A stretch of 64,000 nt of DNA from Lunularia cruciata (GCA_948567375.1 OX419760.1:51336001-51400000), one strand, 5' to 3'. Shown: positions 46,301 to 57,630, numbered from the stretch's first letter. Notes: generated from the letters alone by a model not told the origin. Translations and numbers: made by a program.

Positions 46301-47162
46301 TTTCTTGGGCTATCTCTCCTTTCCCCAAGAACGTGGCTCCTTGCTCCAAACCCGCCTCCTTCTTGAGTACGAGTCTCCAATCCGACTCTGTCCAGCGAGC
46401 CGGATTTCCTCTCTTCCCTTCTTCCTCAAGACCATTGAGACACTTACTCTCGATGATTTCTGTCATGAATCCTGGAAAACTTACATTCCAGTTCCATGCC
46501 AGAAAGGTGATCCAAGGTTGGCTCAAGACTTCGATCCTCGCTACTACATCTAATCTCCAAATTGCATGATTTCTCACTGCGAATTCAGAGTTTTTCTTCC
46601 CTCCTCCCATCTCTTTTGCTTTCTTATTGTCTCTCGATTTCTCTCTCGTGACTTCTCCCTTGTGCACTAACCCGAGTACAACTTTATTTCCCTTTCCCCG
46701 ATCACTTGCAAGACGACTCCTCAATGGCGAAGGAAAATTGCTCAACATTTCGTCGTTGCAATTTCAATTTTTATAGAGTTGCACTTCTTCGTCTTCCGTT
46801 GCTTCGAGTTTCTACCAAGAAATCACACCTCCTGCATGCATCTGTCACTGTCAATCAACCTTTGCGTGTATGAGCCGCCAGTTTTGAAACGGCCCCTTCT
46901 TGAATTTCTCGCCCCGACGAAAGGTTGTTAGACTGTTTTTGCCTTGGGTTGAGCTCTCCCCGATCCGAAGACAATTTACTTCGTATGGTATGCTGACAGG
47001 GCATTTCCGAGGACTTCGCCTTATGACCCGAAGTCACTTTACTTTGGGTTTCATCCCAAAGACAATTTTCTTTGCCTTCTTCGGCCATACAGGCGCAATC
47101 TGACCTCTCTATACACTTCTTCTCCTTTATTTTGAAAAAAAACAAAAAATGTGGGCACCATA
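43384..47162 (-). repeat. 5' LTR of the 13.7-kb element
   Basis: On the minus strand it starts TATGGTGCCCACA (47162; expected TG) and ends GGGTTGTCACA (43384). The content is as in the 3' LTR, including a TATA-like CTATTTAAG at 44060-44052 and the U3 reading frame. The right flank repeats the AGAGC target site. Confidence 0.92.
44175..46748 (-). CDS. U3-encoded coiled-coil protein, 5' LTR copy (interrupted)
   Basis: Same frame and extent as the copy at 34276-36849 (858 codons). It has in-frame stops at about 46294 (TAG), 45094 (TAG) and 44826. The longest uninterrupted part is 46292-45096 (398 codons). It contains the globular block HQAVFFYKLFAGEPINW, the acidic stretch and the start of the coiled coil. 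Only the TAG at 45094 is shared with the other LTR, at the same position, before (M/L)KREVSYREDL. The other stops are private and therefore arose after insertion. With the TAG respected, the element would encode a 584-residue protein and a separate downstream coiled-coil frame. Confidence 0.6.
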
Positions 47163-48298
47163 AGAGCCAAGGGTGGTGTTCCAAAGAGGAGCAAGATCCA
47201 TGAGAAGTTTGTAATCTGCAACTATAGGGACAAGTTGAGCCAATAAGGATAAAGAAATATCAGAGGATATCAAGTTAAAGGTAAGAAAATTGAGACCTTG
47301 GGGTAAAGCACCCATGGATGACTTTCCTATTGAAGCCAAGTACAAAGAGAACAAAGACAAGGTGGAAGAGTTCAGCGGAGTAGATTAACTATCAAAGATT
47401 GTTTGTCCTTTGTTATTGCAATTGAAGAAGGAGGAGGAGGACTTGAAGAAAGACCATCCGGAAGTGAAGAATGAGTTGCAAGTGGTGAAGTATCTAAGCA
47501 AAGAAGTTCAGGTGTTAAAGAAGAAGTTAATCCAAGGAGAAGAGGAAGCTGAAGAATTTTGGGTTGATGTTGTACTTAGGAAGAAGAACTTAGATAACTT
47601 GGAAGAGAGTTTTGCAAAGCATGAGACAGATCTTGAATGTCAAGCTGAAGAATTGAAGGATCAGAAGGAAGCATTTGAGAGGTTGAAGAGAGAATTCAAT
47701 GAAGTGCAATGTGACATAATTTATTATAAGGCTATTGTAGTGGTAAGAGAGCAAGAACTAGAGAAATTAAGATCAAATGCAATGGAGAATGATTGGGCCT
47801 AGCAATGTGAGTTAAAAAGTAAAAGGTATGAAGAGGAAAGGTTGCAAGACATGCTCAAAAGTGTGGAGGCTCAATTCATTCAATATATTGAAGAGAGTGA
47901 AGTGTTGAAGGTGGAGCAGCAAGAAGAATTGAAGATGTACCAAGAAGAGTTGGAAGTAGAAAGGAAGAAAAGGTGTCCATTCCAAAGAATACATCAAAAT
48001 CAGTTGGAGAGATTGTTGAAAGATTAAAGGCGATGCTAAGTCCTGAAGCCAAAGTAAATTTAGAGGAATCAAGACTGCAGGAGTTAAAGTTGTTGGTGCA
48101 AGAGACTAGGAAGAGGAAGGCAAAGAACATAGATATGAATAATTTGTTGATTTCTCTTTTAATGATAGAGTAGATAGAAAGATCATTGAAGTAGGAGACA
48201 ATCTTTGTCTTAGATTAGACTTAATTAGATCATGAATTGATGGAATTTGTGATAGCATGAGGAAATCCAATGTGAAAAAGTGGAAGTAGGAGTGTAGG
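47163..48298 (+). mobile_element. LTR O, piece 3 (coiled-coil part of U3 protein)
   Basis: Resumes LTR O after the 13.7-kb element. 47410-47802 is a 130-codon open stretch, LLQLKKEEEDLKKDHPEVKN and onward, aligning with the young U3 protein at LVKLEKKKKEMQSTCPEVK. It is followed by 47842-48170, which corresponds to EELEVERKK...RLQELKLLVQETRKRKAK. Stops and a frameshift are present. It ends at 48298, where the solo LTR is inserted, and continues at 52270. Confidence 0.8.
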
Positions 48299-48959
48299 TG
48301 TGATACCCACATTTTTTTTTGTTCTATTTTGAAGACGTGTACAGACAAAGTTGTATTGAACCCAAATTGCATTCAAAATGAGAATTGTGTCTTCAAGTAG
48401 CAACCCAAAGTAAAGAGACTTTGTGTCAAAACCAAAGTACTTGGATTAGACTTGGCTAGAGAAACCCAAAGTAAGGAAACTTTGCCCCGAGGTGATCAAA
48501 CCAATGCAAAGACGGCGTAAAAATTTTCCTTTGGATTTCTTGAGCAAGAAAGGATAGGTAAGAAAAATGGCTAAGGTGAAAATGACTAAATCTTGACCTG
48601 ATCAGGATGAACTCATGCAGAAGGTGTGAGTTTCAATGAAGACTGACAAAAGAATGACCAATCAGCAAAGCACTATAAAATCAAAACTTTGTTAGGGGTG
48701 TTCAAAATGTCACACAAGTATCCTGAGCCGTTGAGGAGCAAACCCAAAGGAGTGCTTGTCATGAAGCCAATTGAGAGTTTAATGTTTAATAGTTTTGAGG
48801 AAGCTAGGATCTTGAGACCAAGAGAGGGTAGAAATATTTTTTAGCTACCTTGTGTTAGAGATCATATAATGCCAAGGAAGGGTGAGAAGAAGACTCCATT
48901 GCTTGCAGTAAGAAACTCGGTGATTAGAAGTTTAGACATGATTGCCAAGATTGAAGTCT

Positions 48960-51458
48960 TGAATAGACTTTGTATCACATTTCTGGCTTTGGAATTGAAA
49001 CCTGAGTTTTCCAAGGTTCATGGCAGAAGTAGCTGCAAGTGATTGTGAGGAAGGGCCTGAGAATGAGGGAAAAAGAGGAAATCCACCTCCATGGATAGAG
49101 TTGGATTGGAGATTGGTATTGGGAAGAGAGGCTAGTGAGGAAATTGGAGCAACATTTCTTGGGAAAGGAGAGCCTACGGAGGAGACAAATAAAATTTGCA
49201 ATTCCTTCATTGCATCGTGTACAAAGAACGAGTATAAAGTTGATACCTAACAGGACCCGGTCACGCAAAGCATCATTGGGGCAATGATGGCACTCTTCAA
49301 GCAAGATCACATGACATATATAATGAAGCATCAGGTCATATTTTTCCATCAGATGTTTGCAAGAGCGCCAATGAATTGGGCAAAGTGCTTTCACCAATAA
49401 ATGCAATAGATGGTGTGGTGTTGGAGAGATCAAGATGCTCCTCACTATTTGATGCCATTTGTTGCCTATTTCTTGAATTTGATGAAGGAGACTGAGCAAA
49501 GGAAGATAGTGTTGCATTTTCATCTAGACTTACAAAAGATTGCAAATGATGAGGAATAGCAGTATATCCGATACATCCAAAGTAGCAATGAACACTATGT
49601 GAGAATGTGGCAGCACATGAGAGTAGCAATAAACATCCCAAAGACAAGGAAGCAAAGTTGTCCTTAGATGAGCCTATTGCCAATTCAAAAGAGGACAAGG
49701 AAGGTGAACCCAAGGCAAAATGTTGTGGTAATTGATGAGTCATCAAGAGCAGAAGAATTGGAAGGCAAAGCCAAGTACAAGACAAAAGACTCAAAAAAGA
49801 AGAAGAACCACAATTGACATTGCAAAGCAAAGACTTGAGCAGCGGAAGTGAAGATGAGGCAAAATTTCAGCAATGAGGAGAAGAAGATGCTAATAATGAA
49901 GAGAAAGAGCTCCATGCGGCAATTGGTTGTATGGAAGGAAGAGGAAACCTATGTCAAGGATTGCCCAATGTGGAGATGGAAGAGACTCTAGAGGTCAAGC
50001 CAAAGTTAGAGTTTCAAGAGGGTAGAAGATCGAGGAGGAGTGTTCCTACTACGGGAGCAAAAGCAAGTAATGTAAGCCTAGCTGTAGAGAAGGAGGAAAG
50101 CTCAGATGAAGTGCCTTTGAGAGTGAGAAGGTTAAGACTTTGGAGTAGAGCTCTAGTAGAAGAAGTAAGGAGAGAAGACTCTGAGGGTTCAAGGAACTTT
50201 GATGGGGTAGAATATTTGTCGTAGGTAGTTTGTCCATTGTTGTTGCACTTAAAGAAGAAGAGAGAAGAGTTGAAGAGAGATCACTTAGAAGTTAAAGATG
50301 AATTTGCAATCTATGAGTGAGGAAAGTTTAGAGTTAAGAAGGAGGTTAATTCATGGAGAGCAAGAATTAGCAAAACTTAGGACTGAAGTAGAGCTCAAGA
50401 GGAAGGAGATTGAAAGCCTAACAAGGGACTTTGTGAAGAGAAGCAAAGCCATGGCAAAGCAAGAGGAAGAAAAAAGGGAGCATGTGGAGAAGTCTGAGAT
50501 TTTGAGGGTGGAAGTGCATGACATGCAAGTAGAAGTCATTCATTTGAAGGCAATGTCAGCAATAATGGGGCAAGAGTTGGAGAGTTCAAAGACAAGGATG
50601 GCAGAGAAAGATAGAGCTTGGCAAAGGAAGCTATGCGGAATGGGGATGAAGAGCAATTGTGTAGTTTAGTCAAAAGAATGGAAGAGCAACTTGGTCAGAG
50701 AATGAAGGAGAAGGAAGCTTTGAAGGCTGAGTTAGAAGACAAAGTAAAGATATATCATGTGGAATTGTTAGCAAAGACAAAGAAGCTACAAACACTAAGA
50801 TAGAAGACAATCAAAGAAGTAATGGTGAGGGTTAAAGTGATGCTTGGAATGATGTCTAAGTGTCAATTAGAGGAACCAAAATTGCACAAGTTGAAGTTGT
50901 TGGTGTAAGAGACGAGAGAAGCTGCAAACACTAAGATAGAAGACAATCAAAGAAGTAATGGTGAGGGTTAAGGTGATGCTTGGACTGATGTCTAAGTGTC
51001 AATTAGAGGAACCAAAATTGCACGAGTTGAAGTTGTTGGTGTAAGAGACGAGGAAGAAGAAAGCAAAGGATATTGAGTTGAATAAATTATTCATTTGCTT
51101 GAGAGATAGAGTAGATAAGAAGATGTTAGAGGTGGGAGACAATGTCTATCTCAGATTAGATGTTGTTAGATCAGATTTAGATCAACTTCATAGTGAGATG
51201 AAGTTAAGTACAATGTCCAAAGTTATAGATGTAGGAGTACAAGTGTCTTTGGATTTGTTATCTGAGACATTTGAAACAGGTGGGTCAAAAGATAAAGAAG
51301 TAGATAGATTACCCATGTCTTTAATTGTAGTTCAGCATAAAGAGGTAGGAGTACTAGTAGAAGATTTAGTGATAATAGATAGACCCAAAGATAGAGAAGT
51401 GCATGAAATTACTTCTGGTTTGGAAGCCGACGTCAAGGTTAACATCAAATTGGAGTAG
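48960..51458 (+). pseudogene. Diverged U3 protein in the solo LTR
   Basis: Open pieces lie in 49020-49250, 49931-50224, 50298-50669, 50618-50803 and 51078-51458. They correspond in order to the young protein: PPWIELDWRLVLGREA; after it MKHQVIFFHQMFARAPMNW (about 49323-49380) and PFVAYFLNLMKETE; then the acidic part, the coiled coil, and the end GLEADVKVNIKLE matching GLKAEEEVDIGSE. Stops and frameshifts make it non-functional. The preserved similarity despite heavy divergence argues that the ancestor coded for this protein. Confidence 0.65.
50782..51053. repeat. 136-bp tandem duplication in the coiled-coil region
   Basis: Copies 50782-50917 and 50918-51053 begin GAAGCTACAAACACTAAGA and GAAGCTGCAAACACTAAGA respectively. 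They are nearly identical, so the duplication is younger than the LTR. 136 is not a multiple of three, so it also shifts the frame. Confidence 0.88.
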
Positions 51459-52269
51459 TAATAGTTTTAAGATATGAAGAGGCAAATATGAAGAGGTGCA
51501 TTTTCATTTTGGATATGTAGGTTGGGAAAGTTGTTGTAGAATGGTATAATTGTTAGTAATTATTGATTGCTCTATTATTTGAAGGGGGCATTTTTAGTGT
51601 TATGTTGTTCAGTATTTGTAACTTTGGAGATAGATAAAGCAAAGTGATGTTTCTCAATGCTCATTGCTTAAGCTTAATTTTGAGTATCAATCTTGTGTTT
51701 TTGTTTGTGAGTGTATGGAAAATTATGAGTTGCAAGTCATTGTGCTTGTTAAAATGTTAGATTCCGCAACCTTGATCTTCATTTAGTGTGTTTGATCCTA
51801 AATTGCAATTGAAGTGTTGAAGTGCAATTGAAGCAATGCCTTGACAAATTTGAAAGGAATTGTAGTGTTGGTAGTATTCTACATTTGTGAGTGTAATAAA
51901 GGATTGATGCAAAGCAATTTTGATTGAGGAAGTTGTGCCTTTAGTGGAGGGATGGAACACAATTTTGGGGCGAAGTGTTTTGTAGTGAAGTAGCCATCTT
52001 CAAGAGAATGTGAATCATCACAATCAAGATTTTTTTGGACGGAATTTGATGGAGTTGTGATTATGGAGTGTTCATTTGTGACAAGATTGTGAATTAGTGC
52101 TTGTACTCTCTTTTGGGTGTAGTTTCTACTTGAGAGATTAAAGATGAACTCCAGAAGAACTACATTGTTACTATTTGCTTCATATTTGACCATTTTTTAC
52201 TAGTATCTCTGTGGGAACAAACTTTAATTACTTGATTACCACAAAAGTGATACTTGTTTGGTTGTCGCA

Positions 52270-52888
52270 ATAGGTGACTTTGGGTAATTTACCTAAATCA
52301 TCTAAAGAAGTTAGGATAGAGAAGGAGAATTTAGTTAAGAAGACTATGACTTCAATTTTAGTTCAAATTGAAGATGCAATAGAGTTGGTAGTAGTAGATG
52401 AATCCAAAGTGCATGAGGCAATTGAAGGTAATTTGGGTGTAGAAATTACATTAGAAGTAGACATCGGATTAGAAGTAATAGATTAAGATTTGAAGAGGTA
52501 TATCTGAAGAAGTGAAGTGAAACTTTGGACCTGCAGATTCATAAAGTGGCAACTAAAGCAATCTAGGTAGTTTAGATAACTATTGAGTGCTCTACTTATT
52601 TAAAGGAGGCATTTGCAATTTATTATTGTTCAATATTCATATTTTTGAAGTTTAGTAAAGCAAAGTTGTGATTATAGGTGTTTATAATTTGTGAGTTGAG
52701 TGTTTGTTACTCTCTTGTGGGTGTGGTTTCTACCCAAGAGACTAGAGATGCAACCAACAAGAATTGCTTTGTAACATTTTACTTTATATATATTGGTCAG
52801 AAATGTAACCATTTTTGACCAATATCTTTGTAGGAACAATTATTACTTACTTATTACCGCAACAATGATACTTGCTAGGTTTGGTGCA
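52270..52888 (+). mobile_element. LTR O, piece 4 (end of U3 protein, R-U5)
   Basis: It holds the last part of the U3 protein frame (52274-52486, ending EITLEVDIGLEVID), a TATA-like TTATTTAAAGGAGGCATT (about 52595) and the R-U5 end with CTCTCTTGTGGGTGT. Near 52860 the family terminus (TTACCGCAACAATGATACTTG) appears, worn. The four LTR O pieces add up to about 3.4 kb, in line with the 3.8-4.0 kb of the other copies. No primer-binding site follows, so LTR O is a solo LTR. Confidence 0.78.
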
Positions 52889-53380
52889 TCAAATCTGGGC
52901 ATCTTGACTAGGGTTTGACTTCCAAAATTGCAATTTTAAATCAAAATAGCACAATTGATGACTTCTATTGCATAAAAAAAATCTCTAAATTCTCTAATTT
53001 CTTTCACCTATCTTTCTCCAAGTGCACACATCCTAACAAGCCTCCCACCAACTCTAATACCATGTCAAAGAATGTAAGGAATGGACAAACACTCAAAGAC
53101 CATTCATAATGGATCATGAGAGGATTGAGAGAGCGCACAAGGAAGATAAGCAAGAATGAATAGAGAGAGTGTACTCTCCTTATGTATATAATATATATAT
53201 GTATCCTAAATCCTAATACAACTATATAATGAGAACTAGGTAACTAATTAAGTCACTATGAGCTTGGGTAGTACAAATAGTAACCCTTGACTATTGATAT
53301 TGGTAATAACTCAAGATACCGATGGGCCAAGTGTGTCACATGATGTAGAAAAACTCACTTAGTAGTCTCATCTCTCCACA
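52889..53380 (-). mobile_element. Ty1/copia 5' LTR, primer site and leader
   Basis: On the minus strand the LTR runs from TGTGGAGAGATGAG (53380) to TTCTTTGACA (53063), 318 bp. The primer-binding site TGGTATTAGAGT (53062-53051) follows directly; it is the initiator-Met-tRNA type usual in plant copia elements. The leader (53050-52889) ends at the border with LTR O. Gag continues at 21921 on the far side of the nest. An internal TATATAATATATATATG (about 53177-53195, plus strand) marks a TATA-rich promoter. Confidence 0.72.
53051..53062 (-). promoter_or_regulatory. Copia primer-binding site
   Basis: TGGTATTAGAGT on the minus strand differs at two positions from the usual TGGTATCAGAGC. It abuts the LTR end CA without spacer. 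Confidence 0.7.
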
Positions 53381-54965
53381 TACAAGTACCTTTGAAACCA
53401 TATACTTGCATGTAGTATCAAAGCTAGTCCAATGCAAATCCTACCAAATAGCTCCAATAGGCTCTCCCTCTACTAGATACTACCAAGCAATAAGTGTAGT
53501 ATCCAAAGGTGACAAGGTAATAGACTCAAGAATCTCCTCTTCACATTGGTCTTTTGTTGCTACAAAGGCTCCACTCCAAGCCGGTTGTATCAACTGATCT
53601 GCATGTTGTTGTAATGCCTCCTTGGAAATCCACAATGGAACATCTTATGTGAATGGAACAACCCCACTTGTACTCCAAATTTGAGTGATCTCCTTTGGTA
53701 TTGGAGTATCCTCTATATGGTCATTCCCCTCCAATAAGTCACTAAGCTAAAGTAATGGAACCATTGAAAGCTTAAATTGATGTCATGGTCCTTGATTATA
53801 ATGAGCCAAGACAACCACTACTAAAATGCACCAATAGAAAACATACACATCCCTTACCTGATTTCCAACCTGGCCTATAGGAAGCTATCTCCTCCCAATA
53901 GTCAATATTTAAAACCCATGAGGTATAACATTGCTCTACTAACTAGTACATCATATGACTTTGCTATTGTCAAAATGGCTTGAGCTCTCATCACATAGTT
54001 ATTAGTTAGATGACTAGGAAAAATCTGGACAATGAGCTCCCCACATGTGATGTACTATGTAGAACCACCCCTAGAGATGTCTAGATCTGAAATGGACACC
54101 TCTCTATATTGGTCTTCTATAGACCAAGACCAACAACTATAGCTTTCTCCAACATAAGAGGCTGCGCACAAGAGTCTAATAAGACCCTTTATGGTATATA
54201 GACCTTCTCAAAAGGTCCCACCAAATAGAAAATCCCACTTTAGTTGTCCAATAAGACAACCCAAAGTGTGAACCAAGCTTGCTCAAATATAGGTCTAGTT
54301 GGTAACTCTTCCAACCTAACAGTTACTACATGCCATAAACCACTAGTAGCTAAATAGATCCCATGCTCCTTAACCAATTCAGCTCTAACATCAACCACCT
54401 TTGCTCTGGAAGCAAGAACAACATCATCCCTCCTCTCACAAAGAATGGTAGCCAACCAGAACACCAGAGTCAGGTCAACTCCCAATGTAAAAATATCATT
54501 GGCTAAGAATAAAGGGATGTATAATTAATGAACCACTCCCAACATCATACTAGACTCAATCTTTGGAGCAATAAGTGACTAACTAGTATCTAGTCCATCA
54601 TGCACTCTATCACTACTTACCACACCTACACTAGGACATCTAGGACCCATGGATGTTGTTTGTAGTGCCTTAAAGAGTGTGAAAGACTAAGGAAGTATGA
54701 CCTATCTACCTCTTCTCATTGTATGTCTAACTCCATTTATTGCTTCTCTAACGTCTAGAGGATCTACCACACTCCTAGTCATTGTGGCAGATGCATCTCC
54801 ATGTGTTGCTCCACACAAGTCTAGGACATCTCTATCACAAACATAAGAGGTGGAAAGTTTACCACCTAAATTTGATCTCCTCTAAGTTATGGTCATGCTA
54901 CCCAATCTCTGCTCCAACTACTCAATCCAAGTAGCCATGGTTGTATAAAAAACAAAGGTAGGTAC
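53381..54965 (-). mobile_element. Minus-strand sister of the PHD-type Ty3 element, gag/protease part
   Basis: Reverse-strand homology to 25515-26960 of the plus-strand copy. The minus-strand frame 54485-54240 (LVKEHGIYLATSGLWHVV...FEQAWF) aligns with LIEEHGIRSATSALWQAV...FERAWF, and 53590-53500 matches the GALQQHADQLVQHDW region. To the right it is cut at 54965 by the chromovirus; its other part lies at 60828-63752. To the left it meets the copia LTR. It is full of stops. Confidence 0.72.
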
Positions 54966-55518
54966 TATATTACTAATAGCTAGACATGTTATCTAAAAGT
55001 GAAAATTGGCTTGGTAACATTTGGAAGGATGTTATATATGATAAACTAAGTAGATCAAATAGATAGAGATGTCACCAAAAGAGTATTTATACTAATAAAG
55101 CAAGAGCTAGAAATAGCCTCGAAAATTTAAAGCTAATTTTGGAGGCCTAAATAGATGAGTTAGGCCTCAAAAAAATTTATCTCATTGAGAACTTTCTAAT
55201 GGTACCTCACCTATACAATATTTGAGATTCTTATAGGAAGATTCTCTAAATATACCCTCTAGTCAAAGCTTGTTTGACCAACCAAATAGGACTAGAACCA
55301 ACATATCACCCATGCATGCAACTAATCTAAGGGTAGAGCTTGCTAACATGTCACCAATCTATGTATATGATCCAAGGGTGGAGCTTCCTTGAAAGAATCC
55401 TCTTTACTATATAATAAAGATAAGGTGTTCCTTTGGAACATTGGGCTTTGAGTGTGAAACCTTGTGTTTCTACTTCTAGGTTTCCTCTTGGGATTTCTCT
55501 TGTCCTTGGAACCTTACA
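54966..55518 (+). repeat. 5' LTR of the chromovirus
   Basis: It starts TATATTACTAATAGCTAG (the 3' copy has TGTAGTACCAATAGCTAG) and ends CCTTACA. The sequence is homologous to the solo LTR at 27902-28640 but has no internal duplication. TATA box CTATATAATAAAG at 55407-55419. Confidence 0.8.
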
Positions 55519-55533
55519 TTGGCATTAGAGCAG
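55519..55533 (+). promoter_or_regulatory. Primer-binding site of the chromovirus
   Basis: TTGGCATTAGAGCAG immediately after the LTR end; compare TGGTATCAGAGCA, the initiator-Met-tRNA site used by most plant chromoviruses. Confidence 0.75.
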
Positions 55534-56289
55534 GTGTTTCAATCCAAGAGAGTGGATCACCCCTCTTGGAGGAACATGGGCTACTGAGATTGAGTAATTT
55601 CAATGAGCAAAATCATAGTGAAATCAATAGATTAAGAGTATTTGGAAGAGAAGATGGGATGGAAACTTTTAGAGGACAATTTCCTACACCTTGCTTTTCG
55701 TTCTTTAATCCATTCCACATCAAGATTATTTATATCTATTAAGAGTAAGTGAGAGTATATCTCATTTACCATTTTAGAGAGGAGTTCATGGATATAGTGA
55801 TGAATTCATCAAACCTAGTGATTCTACTTGTAGTGATCTACAATAGAGAGTGGTATTTGACCATTTACATTCTATTGTGATGGATTTGAATGTGCCAAAT
55901 CCTCTCCCTTTCAACACTCAAGTAGAAATTTTTTATGTGGTTAGACCAAAAGTGATTTTTAGGAATTTTGTAGTCCTCTATTTTGGTGAGGAATATTATC
56001 AACAAATGCTAGCCTTTGAAGTTCCAATGGTAGTCTCAATAGTTAGTGCCTCCTCCCAAATGATCATATTAATTATCTATTGAAGTAGGATGTAGCATTT
56101 GAGCATTGTCGCGTGTAGGAATCATGGAACCATAGTAACAAGATTTGATGCAAGGAATGCAAGGGATGTTGAACAAGTTTTAGGAGATCAAGATGACCAT
56201 AAGAGCATTGCAAAGTCAAGTATGTACCTTCAAGAACACTCAAGCAATGCAAGCAGGGAAATTGTCTCAAAACCTAACACCAATGGCTG

Positions 56290-57180
56290 AAGTACTTGGA
56301 GAGTCACTCATGCCAATGCAACCAACCTCAGTCAAAAATGAAGCCACAATGAAGCCACATTGTTACTATGGATGAAGAAGACATGCAATATCAAGCCTTA
56401 CAAGGGGCAATGTTCCATTGGAGTAATGGAGAACTAGATTTCAAGAATGAATTGATACTTTTGATTATTCACAGTGGAGATCATTGCTCATTGCATATTT
56501 GTGTTTGCATGTGGGTATTTGACTAATAAAGCCCTCATATGGTATGATGCTTGGGAACAAGAAATTTTGGCAAAAGGAAGAGAAGTCATTTAGACGGCAA
56601 TGTAAAAAGAGTTGTTAAAGAACTCCCAATTTTTGGATTCCGTGCAGATGGCCCAAACCTGACTATGGGACTTGAACTAGAAGAACAATATACAAGAGCA
56701 CATGGGATCATTTCATGATCTACAAGTTGTAATAACTAACATGAGTCCAATAGAAGCTTTGGACAATTTCCAACAAGGATTAAAAGAGCAAATTTGCCAA
56801 GAAGTAATGGTACAAAATCCTTGCACTATTTTTGAAGCCATTACTTTCACTCAAAGAATAGGGATTACACTTGGAAGAGGTGAAGGAGTAGTCCTAACTC
56901 AATATTATTGGGCTAAAACACATCACTTTGGTGGACCGATTCCTAAGGAATTGGTCAACATTTAGTTTTGAGACTGAGGAGCACAATCCCTCCAAGGACA
57001 AGGAGGATGAGAGGAAGAAAGGAGAGATGGAGTCCCACAAGGAGAAGAGACTTGAGAAAACAACATTTTTATTACAATTGTAGCCAAGTTGGGCACATAG
57101 CTATCAATTGCCATGCTTTTCTCCTTAGAGGCCTTTGGCTTTCATACAAGCAATCTTTGAACAACATGGAGAGATGAATT
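56290..57180 (+). pseudogene. Chromovirus gag with zinc knuckle
   Basis: Pieces in 56702-56965 (SPIEALDNFQQGLKEQICQE, then TIFEAITFTQRI) match the end of the Ty3 capsid domain. In 56968-57177 a basic stretch is followed by YYNCSQVGHIAINC, a zinc knuckle whose first Cys has become Tyr (C-x2-C-x4-H-x4-C expected). Several frameshifts. Confidence 0.65.
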
Positions 57181-57294
57181 GAAGAGGAGGATGCAAAAAA
57201 CACATTGGAAAATAAAGATCACCAATAAATGTACCTTTTGTGGCCTTACTAGCTTGATAGAGAAGAAAAAAGCAAGGAGAGGAAGAGTACAAGT

Positions 57295-57630
57295 GTGCAA
57301 AGATCAAGGAAGAAAAACTCACCATTGATTGTTGTGAATAGAGTTCTAAAAGGCAATCAAGTGAGAGTATTGATAGACTATACAGAAACAAAGAATTTAT
57401 TATCTTACTTTGTTGCAAGAAGATTGGAGATGAATTTAGAGAAGGATGAGAATCCAAAAGTAGAGCTACCTAATGGGCAGATAGAGAGGATTGAGTTGTT
57501 ACCTAGAAAGGTAGTGTTCTCTATAGGAGAATATCAAGAAGTAATTGAGTGGCAAGTGATACGATTAGCTCATTATGATCTAATCTTAAGCATGTCATGG
57601 GTGGAGCATTACAACCCTATGGTCAAATAG
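57295..57630 (+). pseudogene. Chromovirus aspartic protease
   Basis: A 111-codon open stretch. VLIDYTETKNLLSYFVARRL corresponds to the usual V-L-I-D-T/S-G-A-T-H-N-F-I; the catalytic D-T-G is D-Y-T, so it is inactive. Later YDLILSMSWVEHYNPMV matches the D-x-I-L-G-M-x-W-L end of the domain. Confidence 0.75.

Larger units (their letters stand above)
33489..47162 (-). mobile_element. 13.7-kb Athila/Tat-like Ty3 element with 3.8-kb LTRs
   Basis: Minus-strand element bounded by 3775-bp and 3779-bp LTRs (33489-37263 and 43384-47162) and a perfect AGAGC target duplication (33484-33488 and 47163-47167). Internal order on the minus strand: primer-binding site (43375-43358), gag with three zinc knuckles, protease, RT, RNase H, integrase, polypurine tract (37279-37264). 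RT has FIDDF and the primer site resembles tRNA-Asp, both as in plant Athila/Tat elements. LTRs are about 95% identical by eye, so the insertion is fairly young. Pol has stops and frameshifts. Each LTR encodes a long protein in U3. Confidence 0.93.
48299..52269 (+). mobile_element. Solo long LTR (3.97 kb) inserted in LTR O
   Basis: It starts TGTGATACCCACATTT and ends GGTTGTCGCA, and is flanked by GTAGG (48294-48298) and ATAGG (52270-52274), a 4-of-5 target duplication. It is diverged from the young LTR but has the same plan: the U3 protein frame from about 48960 to 51458 and R-U5 with CTCTCTTTTGGGTGT near 52110. No internal gag or pol is present. Homologous positions in LTR O are continuous across the insertion (48298 to 52270), which confirms the borders. 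Confidence 0.85.

Noticed and set aside
52270-52888. Separate truncated LTR element next to the solo LTR
   Set aside because: It joins perfectly in register to 47163-48298 when the solo LTR is removed, so it is the last piece of LTR O and not an independent insertion.
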